From assembly GCA_945787265.1 (NCBI GenBank), contig CALZHS010000058.1:1-7997 (forward strand): a DNA stretch of 7,997 nt, read 5' to 3'. The translations under genes and the position numbers were made by a program. The first letter of the stretch is position 1; every line of letters begins with the position of its first letter. This DNA comes from an uncultured Gammaproteobacteria bacterium (lineage in GTDB: Bacteria > Pseudomonadota > Gammaproteobacteria > GCA-001735895). The notes beneath the pieces are model-generated. The model made no database searches. It worked only from the letters and a program-made list of their open reading frames with translations, and was not told the DNA's origin. Below are positions 1 through 6,491 of this stretch, piece after piece.

Positions 1-781
1 GGTTGGTTCTGTGCAGTACATATTTCCCGTCCTTGTCACGCAGCAACCGTCCTGCAGGATCGGTCAACGGGCCTCCTTGTGCGGTTCCGACGGCAAGTAC
101 TGAAACCCGATGGCCCTGACCGGCCGCGATGAGCGCCGCCGGTACCGCCGCGCCAGCATCAGCGCTCGAGCCCGCCGTGATAATCAATATCTGCCCAACC
201 CCGGTAAAAGACGCCCTGAGTAAATCTTGTGCAGCACCAATCGCGAGATCGATACGGGTGCCGTCTTTCGGCATGGTGCTGGGGTCGAGCGCCTCGAGGA
301 ATGCCAGCAGCGTTTTGGCGTCTCGTGATAATGGCGACACGACGAAGGCGTGACCCGCGAATACGACCAGCCCGGTTTCACCGTCGAAGTCTGCCGTAAT
401 AATCTCCCTGGCGGCGGTGATCGCATGCGCGAAACGCGTCGGCTTTACATCCTGCACCAGCATCGAGCGCGATAAATCCAGTGCTACCACCCGCGCACTG
501 GTTGATTCGAGTATGGGATAGGATTGCTTGCGCCAGCTCGGTCCGGCCGCCGCGATAATGGACAGGGTCATGACAATGCCCAGGATCCAGGCCAGCATTC
601 GGTTACTGTTCCCGGCCTGACCATCGCTAATCATTTTATCCAGCAGTCTCGGGTCGCAGATCCTGTTCCACATCGATTCACGGCCCGCTCGCCTTGAGTA
701 AGACCAGATCAGCCACCAGGACGGCGGCAGTAGCAGTAGCCATCCCGGGTTCAGAAACTGGAATGCGGCCGATTCGTTCAT
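1..781 (-). CDS. BatB-like membrane-anchored VWA-domain protein (C-terminus cut by window edge)
   Basis: The 260 visible residues begin MNESAAFQFLNPGW. There are two hydrophobic segments (about residues 12-27 and 62-79), then a von Willebrand factor A domain from about residue 96. The domain should face the periplasm or cytoplasmic membrane surface, as in BatA/BatB proteins. The first MIDAS metal-site motif is intact (DLSRS, D102, S104, S106), and T175 in DGTRIDLAIG fits the second. In the third motif, the usual TDG reads TAG: Ala203 replaces the metal-site aspartate. The segment GGPLTDPAGRLLRDKDGKYV after the VWA core is typical of BatB. The ATG overlaps the stop of the upstream VWA gene by four bases (ATGA), so translation is probably coupled; no strong Shine-Dalgarno sequence is visible. 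BatB proteins often carry C-terminal TPR repeats, but that part would lie outside the window. The family is clear. The exact role is inferred from its MoxR/DUF58 neighbours. Confidence 0.88.
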   Translation of the reverse strand, partial: MNESAAFQFLNPGWLLLLPPSWWLIWSYSRRAGRESMWNRICDPRLLDKMISDGQAGNSNRMLAWILGIVMTLSIIAAAGPSWRKQSYPILESTSARVVALDLSRSMLVQDVKPTRFAHAITAAREIITADFDGETGLVVFAGHAFVVSPLSRDAKTLLAFLEALDPSTMPKDGTRIDLAIGAAQDLLRASFTGVGQILIITAGSSADAGAAVPAALIAAGQGHRVSVLAVGTAQGGPLTDPAGRLLRDKDGKYVLHRTN

Positions 782-1773
782 AAGGTTGTCGAAGACCGTG
801 AGCGCCGGATCGACCAGGCAGTAAAAATCACCATGACGATAATACCCACCGCCAGTGGTAGCGAGAACAACTCGTTTCGCGGCCGATGCGACTGATACTG
901 GTAATCAACCGGTTCAAGTTTATCGAGTGCCAGGTATATTTTTTCCAATGCCGCGGTATTGGTGGCGCGAAAATATTCGCCCCCGGTTACATTGGCAATT
1001 CTGCCAAGCACCCGTTCGTTGAGAGCAACCCCGGAGGGTATATTGCGCTGGCCATAGGTGCGACTCAGGGTCTGGGCGTCGGTACCGACACCAATCGTAT
1101 AGATTGTCAGACCCTGTTGACGCGCCGCCTGGGCAGCAATTACCGGGTTCTCGAAACCCGCGGTATTGGATCCATCGGTTACCAGCACCAGTACCTTGTG
1201 CCTGGCTTCCTGCTGCCGCATGGTCTTGACGGCCAGTCCAATCGCGTCGCCAATTGCTGTATGGCGACCGGCTAAGCCGGTGCTGATTTCGGCGATCAGC
1301 CGGGATAAGGTATCGAGATCGAAAGTCAGGGGTACGTAAGTGTACGCGTTGGTGCCAAACAAGATCAGCCCAAGGCGATCACCTTCACGACGCTTGATGA
1401 ACTTATCTACCACGATCTTTAAAACATCGATCCGACTGGCCGCTTTGGAATTAATCGTCATGTCGGTTTCACTCATGCTTCCGGATATATCCACCGCCAG
1501 CATCAGGTCACGACCGCTGACCGTGCGCGTCAACGGTTCGCCGAGCCAAAAGGGTTTGCTCGCCGCGATAACCAGGCATATCCAGAGTATCCAGAAACAG
1601 GTTCGGGCCATACGGCCGGTCGATTTACCGATCGAAGAACCTTCGAATCGGTAATCATTCAATAGCGGCACGGCGAGCGCCACGTCGACGCTGTGGGTTG
1701 TCGGCAACAGGCTTCTGACCACCAGTGGAACGGGTAACAGCAACAGTGCCCACCACCAGTCAAAACCAAGCAT
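778..1773 (-). CDS. BatA-like membrane-anchored VWA-domain protein
   Basis: A 331-residue protein with an N-terminal membrane segment (about residues 6-24, rich in Trp and Leu), a second at about 58-72, a VWA domain (about 90-285) and a C-terminal membrane segment (about 302-321) followed by a basic tail. All MIDAS motifs are present: DISGS (D95, S97, S99), T172 in RHTAIGDAIG, and D200 in VLVTDGSN, so it should bind a divalent metal and a protein ligand. This layout matches BatA/aerotolerance-type VWA proteins. The frame stays open up to 1830, but the ATG at 1773 is preferred: it overlaps the DUF4381 stop by one base (TGATG), has GGAG nine bases upstream, and starts directly before the membrane segment. 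It probably works with the MoxR ATPase encoded upstream in the operon, by family analogy. The client is unknown. Confidence 0.93.
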   Translation of the reverse strand: MLGFDWWWALLLLPVPLVVRSLLPTTHSVDVALAVPLLNDYRFEGSSIGKSTGRMARTCFWILWICLVIAASKPFWLGEPLTRTVSGRDLMLAVDISGSMSETDMTINSKAASRIDVLKIVVDKFIKRREGDRLGLILFGTNAYTYVPLTFDLDTLSRLIAEISTGLAGRHTAIGDAIGLAVKTMRQQEARHKVLVLVTDGSNTAGFENPVIAAQAARQQGLTIYTIGVGTDAQTLSRTYGQRNIPSGVALNERVLGRIANVTGGEYFRATNTAALEKIYLALDKLEPVDYQYQSHRPRNELFSLPLAVGIIVMVIFTAWSIRRSRSSTTL

Positions 1774-2270
1774 CAATCCCTGCTCCACTGTCGCAGCCGG
1801 GGTTTTACCGCAGCCAACCATTGCCCACACAACGCCAGCAGCCGGGCGGTATCCAGCTTGACCCGTTGCGCGTAAATCAGGTTCCCGAATACCCGGCCCT
1901 CGCCACTACTGAAGGCGCTGTCGCCGAGGCTCTCGTCTAGAAATAGCAGCCAGCTTTCGCCGCAGAGGCTTTCCACCTGTCGCCCGGGAAATGCCAGCAA
2001 TGAAACCTGTCGCCACCATTTTGACAGCGCCAGCGCAAGCCCGTGGGCATCCTGGTCTCTTTCATAGGAAGCAGCGATGTCCCGCAGTGCCCGCTCGGCC
2101 AGGCCGGCCATGCGGTTGGTTCTGCGATGTCGCAGAATCAGCCAGATACAAACTGCGAGCAGGATGAGTAAAACGATTGCGATTCCATGAGCGGGGGCAA
2201 TCAGCCACCATGCAGGTTCTGGCGGCGGTTGAATGTCCTTCAGTTGTTGCAGCAGTTGCTCGGTATTCAT
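1773..2270 (-). CDS. DUF4381 domain membrane protein
   Basis: A 165-residue protein starting MNTEQLLQQLKDIQPPPEP. It has a short Pro-rich N-terminus, one membrane helix at about residues 23-46, a basic stop-transfer patch (RHRRTNR) and a helical domain with the pattern WWRQVSLLAFPGRQVESL followed by GESWLLFLD. This arrangement is characteristic of the DUF4381 family, which is found almost only between DUF58 and VWA genes of MoxR operons. It has no known enzymatic motif; a role as membrane scaffold or adaptor for the VWA proteins is an inference from position. The frame is open up to 2345, but that extension runs into the end of the DUF58 gene and adds a basic segment unlike the family. The ATG at 2270 lies one base after the DUF58 stop. 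The gene ends overlapping the BatA-like start by one base. Confidence 0.88.
   Translation of the reverse strand: MNTEQLLQQLKDIQPPPEPAWWLIAPAHGIAIVLLILLAVCIWLILRHRRTNRMAGLAERALRDIAASYERDQDAHGLALALSKWWRQVSLLAFPGRQVESLCGESWLLFLDESLGDSAFSSGEGRVFGNLIYAQRVKLDTARLLALCGQWLAAVKPRLRQWSRD
1783..1786 (-). promoter_or_regulatory. Ribosome binding site of the BatA-like gene
   Basis: GGAG on the minus strand lies nine bases before the ATG at 1773, inside the end of the DUF4381 gene. It supports this start over the longer open frame reaching 1830. An alternative AGGGA lies closer to the ATG but with short spacing. Confidence 0.6.
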
Positions 2271-2271
2271 T

Positions 2272-3192
2272 TTAAAGCACCAGCTTTTGCAAGATCTGGG
2301 GCGTAACCGGACGATTGCAGGAAATCGGAAACAGCGGGATATCAAATCCCGATGTCAGCATTTCAATTTGTGCCCGATGCGCCTGTTGACGCTGACTCAA
2401 CCAGCTATCCTGCGTCGATCCAGCCAGGTCAAAGCCAACCCTGCGGCGTTCCGCCAACACCTGGTAATGCCCCCCTGGCCAGGGATTACTCTCGGTATCA
2501 TCGTGAATCCAGTAAGCGTTAACATCGTTGTGCTTGACTAGTGTCGACAGGATTTCCGCCGATTGGTCATCGACACCGATAAAGTCCGAGATCAGGGCAA
2601 TGATTGAACCCGGTTTTACCACGCGATCCAACTCGCGTAATAAAAAATTGAAGCGGTTCTGCGACAGGTCTGGCGGAAGTTCAATGTTGCCGGCTTGCGC
2701 CAGGCAATGAAAAACATTCAGCAAACCCGAGCGGGTTTTGCCAGGCCTGACTTCATAGTGCCTCCCGGGCGACACGATCAACCCGCCGATCCGATCGCCG
2801 GCAAAGCGGGACAACCAGCCGACGTGGGCAGCGACCTGAGCTGCCGACCAGGATTTGAAGCTGAAACGGGTTCCAAAAAACATCGACGCCGATAAATCCA
2901 CCGCGATCAGAAAGTGTCGCTCCTTTTCCTCGGCAAATACCTTGGTATGTGCTTCCCCGGTCCGCGCCATCACGCGCCAGTCCATGGTGCGCACATCGTC
3001 ACCGGAAACGTAGGCACGGGATTCTTCGTACTCCATCCCCCGCCCCCGAACTCGTACCTCGCGTGCGCCTGAGCGGTAACTGGCGCGGCGCTGACTGTGG
3101 GCCAGGCGCAAACCTGACAATTGCGCGCGAACCCTGAGCAGTTCATCAACCTCGATGTTGATCCCGGCAACCTGGCTGGCACGGTCATTCAT
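2272..3192 (-). CDS. DUF58 domain protein (MoxR-associated, VWA-like)
   Basis: A 306-residue soluble protein with no membrane segment or signal peptide. The DUF58 signature is clear at about residues 50-90: GRGMEYEESRAYVSGDDVR, then MDWRVMARTGEAHTKVFAEEKE. It continues into a VWA-like Rossmann fold with a metal-site motif VDLSASM (D99, S101, S103) and an acidic position D203 in ISDF. DUF58 proteins are nearly always encoded beside MoxR ATPases and are thought to be partners or adaptors; their molecular function is not established. This protein lacks the N-terminal membrane helices found in some DUF58 subfamilies, so it is likely cytosolic and able to meet the ATPase directly. The ATG at 3192 follows the MoxR stop by one base, indicating coupled translation. 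Length and motifs are complete, with no sign of damage. Confidence 0.93.
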   Translation of the reverse strand: MNDRASQVAGINIEVDELLRVRAQLSGLRLAHSQRRASYRSGAREVRVRGRGMEYEESRAYVSGDDVRTMDWRVMARTGEAHTKVFAEEKERHFLIAVDLSASMFFGTRFSFKSWSAAQVAAHVGWLSRFAGDRIGGLIVSPGRHYEVRPGKTRSGLLNVFHCLAQAGNIELPPDLSQNRFNFLLRELDRVVKPGSIIALISDFIGVDDQSAEILSTLVKHNDVNAYWIHDDTESNPWPGGHYQVLAERRRVGFDLAGSTQDSWLSQRQQAHRAQIEMLTSGFDIPLFPISCNRPVTPQILQKLVL

Positions 3193-3193
3193 C

Positions 3194-4183
3194 TCAGCTT
3201 ACGGGTACTTTTGCCACCAGTTCGTCGATGACGTCATTGACGGACACACCGTCGGCTTCCGCCTGGTAGGTCAGCAGGATACGGTGGCGTAGCACCTCGT
3301 GTGCGAGTTGTTGTACATCTTCCGGAGAAACAAAATCGCGGGCATCAAGCCAGGCTAAAACGCGACAGCAGCGATCGAAAGCCAGGCTTGCCCGCGGACT
3401 CGCGCCATATTGAATCCAGCCGGCGAGCCTGCTCGAATAGGGTTCCGGATTTCGGGTCGCATCGACCAGCTGGGCGATGTACTGCTCGACCGGATCGGAC
3501 ATGTACAGATCAAGGATTTGCCGACGTGCATCGAATATTGTTTGTTGTGATATCGGCAGGCCTTGCGGCAGGATGATGCCCTGTTCGTCCTGCTGGGCCT
3601 CACGTCGAACCTGGTGCATGATCCGGATCTCGGAATCAACTTCGGGATAGTCGATGATCACCTTGAGTAGAAAACGGTCGAGTTGGGATTCCGGTAACGG
3701 GTAAGTTCCTTCCTGTTCGATCGGATTCTGGGTGGCCATAACAAAATAGAGCCCGGCCAACGGGTAGGTCATCTTGCCGACCGTAATCTGGCGTTCTTCC
3801 ATCGACTCCAGCAGTGCTGATTGTACTTTTGCCGGGGCACGGTTGATTTCATCGGCGACGATCACGTGATGGAACAATGGCCCTTGCTGAAATGCGAAAC
3901 TGCTGTCATGCGGTCGATAGACATCGGTACCAGTCAGGTCCGAAGGCAGCAGGTCGGGGGTAAACTGGATTCGCTGAAAATCGCCTTCGAGGCCGCTGGC
4001 CAGGGTTTTTACCGCCCTGGTTTTGGCGAGCCCGGGTGGACCCTCGACCAATATGTGTCCATCGGCCAGTAACGACACCAGCATTCTCGAGACCAACCGC
4101 TGCTGACCGAGAATCAGGGAGTTCATGTATTCTCGCAACACCAGTATCTGGTCTCGCAGGGCATTGACTTCTGAATCAGGCAT
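3194..4183 (-). CDS. MoxR-family AAA+ ATPase
   Basis: A 329-residue AAA+ ATPase of the MoxR class. Walker A is GPPGLAKT (residues 48-55), Walker B is VIVADE (about 107-112), followed by INRAPAKVQSALLESMEE, a family hallmark. Sensor 1 is N153 in MATQNPIEQEGTYPLPESQLDRF. The C-terminal lid contains GASPRAS (260-266) with the expected sensor 2 arginine. MoxR proteins form ring oligomers that use ATP to remodel or activate VWA-containing partners. Here those partners are plausibly the DUF58 and two VWA proteins encoded immediately downstream. The ATG at 4183 has no recognisable Shine-Dalgarno; the sequence just before it takes part in an inverted repeat. It heads the five-gene module after a 55-base gap from tatD, so it may have its own promoter or be read through from the upstream block. 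Confidence 0.96.
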   Translation of the reverse strand: MPDSEVNALRDQILVLREYMNSLILGQQRLVSRMLVSLLADGHILVEGPPGLAKTRAVKTLASGLEGDFQRIQFTPDLLPSDLTGTDVYRPHDSSFAFQQGPLFHHVIVADEINRAPAKVQSALLESMEERQITVGKMTYPLAGLYFVMATQNPIEQEGTYPLPESQLDRFLLKVIIDYPEVDSEIRIMHQVRREAQQDEQGIILPQGLPISQQTIFDARRQILDLYMSDPVEQYIAQLVDATRNPEPYSSRLAGWIQYGASPRASLAFDRCCRVLAWLDARDFVSPEDVQQLAHEVLRHRILLTYQAEADGVSVNDVIDELVAKVPVS

Positions 4184-4186
4184 TAT

Positions 4187-4223
4187 CCGGTTGTTGAGTA
4201 ATGCAATACCGAAGAATAACCGG
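4187..4223 (-). repeat. Inverted repeat directly upstream of the MoxR start
   Basis: Nine-base arms (CCGGTTATT and AACAACCGG on the coding strand, one mismatch) flank a 19-base loop. The proximal arm ends four bases before the ATG and covers the place where a ribosome binding site would be. There is no T tract, so it is not a standard terminator. A regulatory role is only a possibility; arms this short may arise by chance. Confidence 0.35.
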
Positions 4224-4238
4224 CCCTAGTTTTAAGTG

Positions 4239-5012
4239 CTAGTTTAAACCGAACAGATTGTTGGCGTTGTTGAAGGTTTCACGGGCAAGCTGTTCGACCG
4301 ATTCGCCGCGAATTTCCGCCAGTTTTTCCGCAACCAGCCTGACTCTGCCGGGATGGTTGGTTTTGCCACGATACGGCGCGGGAGACAACCAGGGTGCGTC
4401 GGTCTCAATCAGCAAACGCTCAAGCGGAATCTGGCTTGCCATATCGCGTACGTTCTGGGCCTGGTGAAAGGTGACGATGCCGGATATGGAAATATAAAAT
4501 CCCAGCTCAATGGCCGCCTGGGCCATCGACCAATCCTCGGTAAAGCAATGCAATACGCCACCTACATCCTGGGCCCGGTGCTTGCGCAGTAACGCGAGCG
4601 TATCCTCGCGTGCATCCCGGGTGTGGATCACCAGCGGCAAGCCGCATTCGCGGGCGGCCTCGATGTGGGTTATGAATCGATTACGCTGCCAGTCGAGCTC
4701 ACCTGACTGGTGAAAGTAATCCAGCCCGGTTTCGCCTATGGCGACAACCTTGTCGTGCTGTGCAAGTTCGCAAAGTTGTTCGACACTGGGTTCCTGCACA
4801 TCTTCGTAATCGGGGTGTACGCCGGCGGTACAAAAAATGTGTGCGTAAGCGCCAATACGCCGGTGCATCGCATCAAAGGATTCGAGGTTGACCCCGATGC
4901 AGAGCATGCGGGTTACCGCATCCTGCTCAATAGTCTTGAGCAGTTGATCGAAATCATTATTGAAACCAGCCAGATCGATGCGATCCAGGTGGCAATGTGA
5001 ATCAAAGAACAC
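4239..5012 (-). CDS. tatD: TatD family metal-dependent hydrolase/DNase
   Basis: A 257-residue protein, the usual length for TatD. The metal ligands of this TIM-barrel amidohydrolase-like family are all in place: H6 and H8 in DSHCHLD, E94 in GETGLDY, H130 in VIHTRDA, H155 in LHCF and D205 in IETDAPWLSP. Family members are cytosolic divalent-metal nucleases (3'-5' exonuclease activity in E. coli TatD), with proposed roles in DNA repair or turnover. Among TatD paralogues, one linked to holB/pilZ is often labelled YcfH, so that name is an alternative. The start codon is GTG at 5012: the second residues FFDSHCH match the family N-terminus, and an in-frame TGA lies nine bases upstream, so no longer start is possible. 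No good Shine-Dalgarno is seen. It is separated from pilZ by 136 bases but shares the direction of the block. Confidence 0.95.
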   Translation of the reverse strand: MFFDSHCHLDRIDLAGFNNDFDQLLKTIEQDAVTRMLCIGVNLESFDAMHRRIGAYAHIFCTAGVHPDYEDVQEPSVEQLCELAQHDKVVAIGETGLDYFHQSGELDWQRNRFITHIEAARECGLPLVIHTRDAREDTLALLRKHRAQDVGGVLHCFTEDWSMAQAAIELGFYISISGIVTFHQAQNVRDMASQIPLERLLIETDAPWLSPAPYRGKTNHPGRVRLVAEKLAEIRGESVEQLARETFNNANNLFGLN

Positions 5013-5148
5013 TTCTATCGTTCAGGTAGTTCGACAATAGGAAACACTCGCATTGCGGCGATAAAATATCAAGGGGGATTTACGATGGTTTCGCGGACGT
5101 CACGGCGGTGATCAGGTACCCGGCATTCTGGCAACAGGCGATAAACTA
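5013..5148. other. Gap between pilZ and tatD without a recognised feature
   Basis: The largest gap in the window at 136 bases. I see no T-tailed hairpin, no tRNA and no convincing -35/-10 pair on the minus strand. It holds two copies of the nine-base string TTTATCGCC (plus-strand positions 5057-5065 and 5137-5145) and a 12-codon ATG frame (5053 down to 5015) ending two bases before the tatD GTG. Neither is strong enough to call as functional. A promoter for tatD could be here but is not evident. Confidence 0.5.
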
Positions 5149-5496
5149 CTACATGGTGTGGGTAGGTCGATCCGCCTGTAATGCCCCGGCCAGAAAGCCC
5201 TCGATCTTGTTGCGCGTGGTGCCATTATCCTGGGTACTGAACTGAACCCCGATTCCCGCGGCTTTATTGCTCTGTGCGCCCTGCGGGGTTACCCATATAA
5301 TCTTGCCCGCCACCGGCAGGCGCTCCTTGTCATCCATCAGGCTCAACAGCATGAAAACCTCGTCGCCGAGGGAATATTGCTTGTTGGTCGGAATGAATAA
5401 TCCACCGTTCTTAACGTAAGGCATGTAAGCGGCATATAGTGCGCTCTTGTCCTTGATGTTTAATGAAAGTATGCCTTGACTGCCAGGGGCTCCCAT
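5149..5496 (-). CDS. pilZ: Type IV pilus assembly protein PilZ
   Basis: A 115-residue single PilZ domain. The segments ILSLNIKDKSALYAAYMPYV, KNGGLFIPTNKQYSLGDEVF and PVAGKIIWVTPQGAQ, plus the C-terminus DRPTHTM, closely follow what is known of Pseudomonas-type PilZ. This pilus-assembly subgroup is needed for type IV pilus formation and interacts with PilB and FimX-like proteins. It lacks the RxxxR motif that other PilZ domains use to bind cyclic di-GMP, and none is seen here, so direct ligand binding is unlikely. It is cytosolic, with no signal peptide. The ATG overlaps the holB stop by one base (TAATG), with GGAG nine bases upstream. The gene ends in a tandem TAG TAG stop. Its place after holB is the standard gammaproteobacterial arrangement. 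Confidence 0.96.
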   Translation of the reverse strand: MGAPGSQGILSLNIKDKSALYAAYMPYVKNGGLFIPTNKQYSLGDEVFMLLSLMDDKERLPVAGKIIWVTPQGAQSNKAAGIGVQFSTQDNGTTRNKIEGFLAGALQADRPTHTM

Positions 5497-6491
5497 TAGA
5501 CTAATCTCCGCGTAAGTATTTGTTTTAATGATATTAGCACGTCTTCGAGCTGAAGTTGGAGATCAAGGTTATTTTCTTCGATTTGCAGTTGTCGTTGCGC
5601 TTTGAGCTGTAAATCCGTTAACGCCTGGGCACTGCGCCGGTCGGCACCGGGTACCGCGCTGGCGTTAGCGTTTACACCGCTTGCCTGGTAGCAGTAAGCC
5701 ATCAGCGTCATGTTGATAAGCCGGCGTATTATCGATGTTTCAGAGGTCAACAATCCGTGGCATAGATCAGTCACACTGAGGTCACCTCGCAGAAACTGGG
5801 CGAATCGGGTCTTGAATTGTGCGACCAGCGACGCGTAATCTTGTTGCTTTAGCTGAACCGCGAGCACCGGGTCGCCGTCGGCATATTGAAGATAATTGTC
5901 GGCTGTTTCAGCCTCGATACCCTGTTTTTCCAACCATTCGAGCGCCTCGGCCCGGGTCGGTGGTTGCAGCGACCAGGATTGGCAGCGACTGCGCAATGTG
6001 ACCGGGATACGTCCACTGTTGTGGGTCAGCAGCATTAACAGCACCTGGGGTGCCGGCTCTTCCAGGGTTTTCAACAGCGCATTTGCGCTATTTTTGTTCA
6101 TGCTTTCGGCCGGATAAATTGCAGCAATCTTCAGGCGTTCGTAATTTCGGGTTAAAGAAACTTCATGTATTAGTTTACGTATTTGCTCTATATTTATGTT
6201 TTTATTGATTTTTTTAGTTTTTTCATTTTGTTCCAGCGTCACCAGGTTAAAATCCGCGTAGGTGCCGGCCTGCATCATTCGGCAAGCCTGGCAGCTACCA
6301 CAGGTGCGCAGGTCATCGGGTTTGTCGCACAGCAGTAACGTGGAAAGGTACCTTGCGAAGCTGCTGATATCCTGTTCACTGGTGGTATCTATCAATACCG
6401 CGTGCGGCAGATGTTGCTGAAGTTTTAGCGCGAGCGCGCGTCTCAGGATATCAGCCTGCCAGGGCAGATACTGTATATCGCCCTGCTCCAC
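5496..6491 (-). CDS. holB: DNA polymerase III subunit delta-prime
   Basis: A 331-residue clamp-loader subunit, near the usual length. It helps open and load the beta sliding clamp with DnaX and HolA. The AAA+ N-domain has a degenerate nucleotide site (no Walker A lysine motif after HAVLIDTTS), as expected for delta-prime. Four cysteines (C55, C64, C67, C70 in CGSCQAC and before) have the spacing of the delta-prime zinc site. The stretch NSANALLKTLEEP (about 134-146) and the SRC motif (S168-C170) that supplies the trans-acting arginine finger are present. The C-terminal helical collar domain follows. Residues 86-110 are unusually Lys/Asn/Ile rich and are encoded by A-rich DNA. The start is GTG at 6491, overlapping the tmk stop by one base (TAGTG), with AAGGA just upstream at short spacing. 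It is followed by pilZ with a one-base overlap. Confidence 0.95.
   Translation of the reverse strand: MEQGDIQYLPWQADILRRALALKLQQHLPHAVLIDTTSEQDISSFARYLSTLLLCDKPDDLRTCGSCQACRMMQAGTYADFNLVTLEQNEKTKKINKNINIEQIRKLIHEVSLTRNYERLKIAAIYPAESMNKNSANALLKTLEEPAPQVLLMLLTHNSGRIPVTLRSRCQSWSLQPPTRAEALEWLEKQGIEAETADNYLQYADGDPVLAVQLKQQDYASLVAQFKTRFAQFLRGDLSVTDLCHGLLTSETSIIRRLINMTLMAYCYQASGVNANASAVPGADRRSAQALTDLQLKAQRQLQIEENNLDLQLQLEDVLISLKQILTRRLV
5506..5509 (-). promoter_or_regulatory. Ribosome binding site of pilZ
   Basis: GGAG on the minus strand, nine bases before the pilZ ATG at 5496 and inside the 3' end of holB. Together with the TAATG overlap it fixes the start. Confidence 0.6.

Noticed and set aside
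886..1275. Plus-strand open frame of 129 codons
   Set aside because: It lies opposite the well-supported BatA-like VWA gene and has no recognisable domain; it looks like a mirror of a conserved coding region. The same applies to the other plus-strand frames, such as 2233-2541 and 6789-7205.
1774..1830. N-terminal extension of the BatA-like gene from 1830
   Set aside because: It overlaps the DUF4381 coding region for 19 codons and places a polar stretch before the membrane segment; the ATG at 1773 has GGAG and a TGATG overlap.
2271..2345. N-terminal extension of the DUF4381 gene from 2345
   Set aside because: It overlaps the end of DUF58 by more than 70 bases and adds a basic segment not expected in the family; MNTEQLL at 2270 is the better start.
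4226..4248. Near-tandem CTAGTTTTAA / CTAGTTTAAA after tatD
   Set aside because: Short AT-rich similarity at a gene end, with no terminator shape; probably coincidental.
5066..5071. TTGATA as a -35 box for tatD
   Set aside because: No acceptable -10 hexamer lies at 16-18 bases from it.
5057..5145. Two copies of TTTATCGCC 80 bases apart in the pilZ-tatD gap
   Set aside because: Nine-base matches with no symmetry, no third copy and no link to a promoter; easily due to chance.
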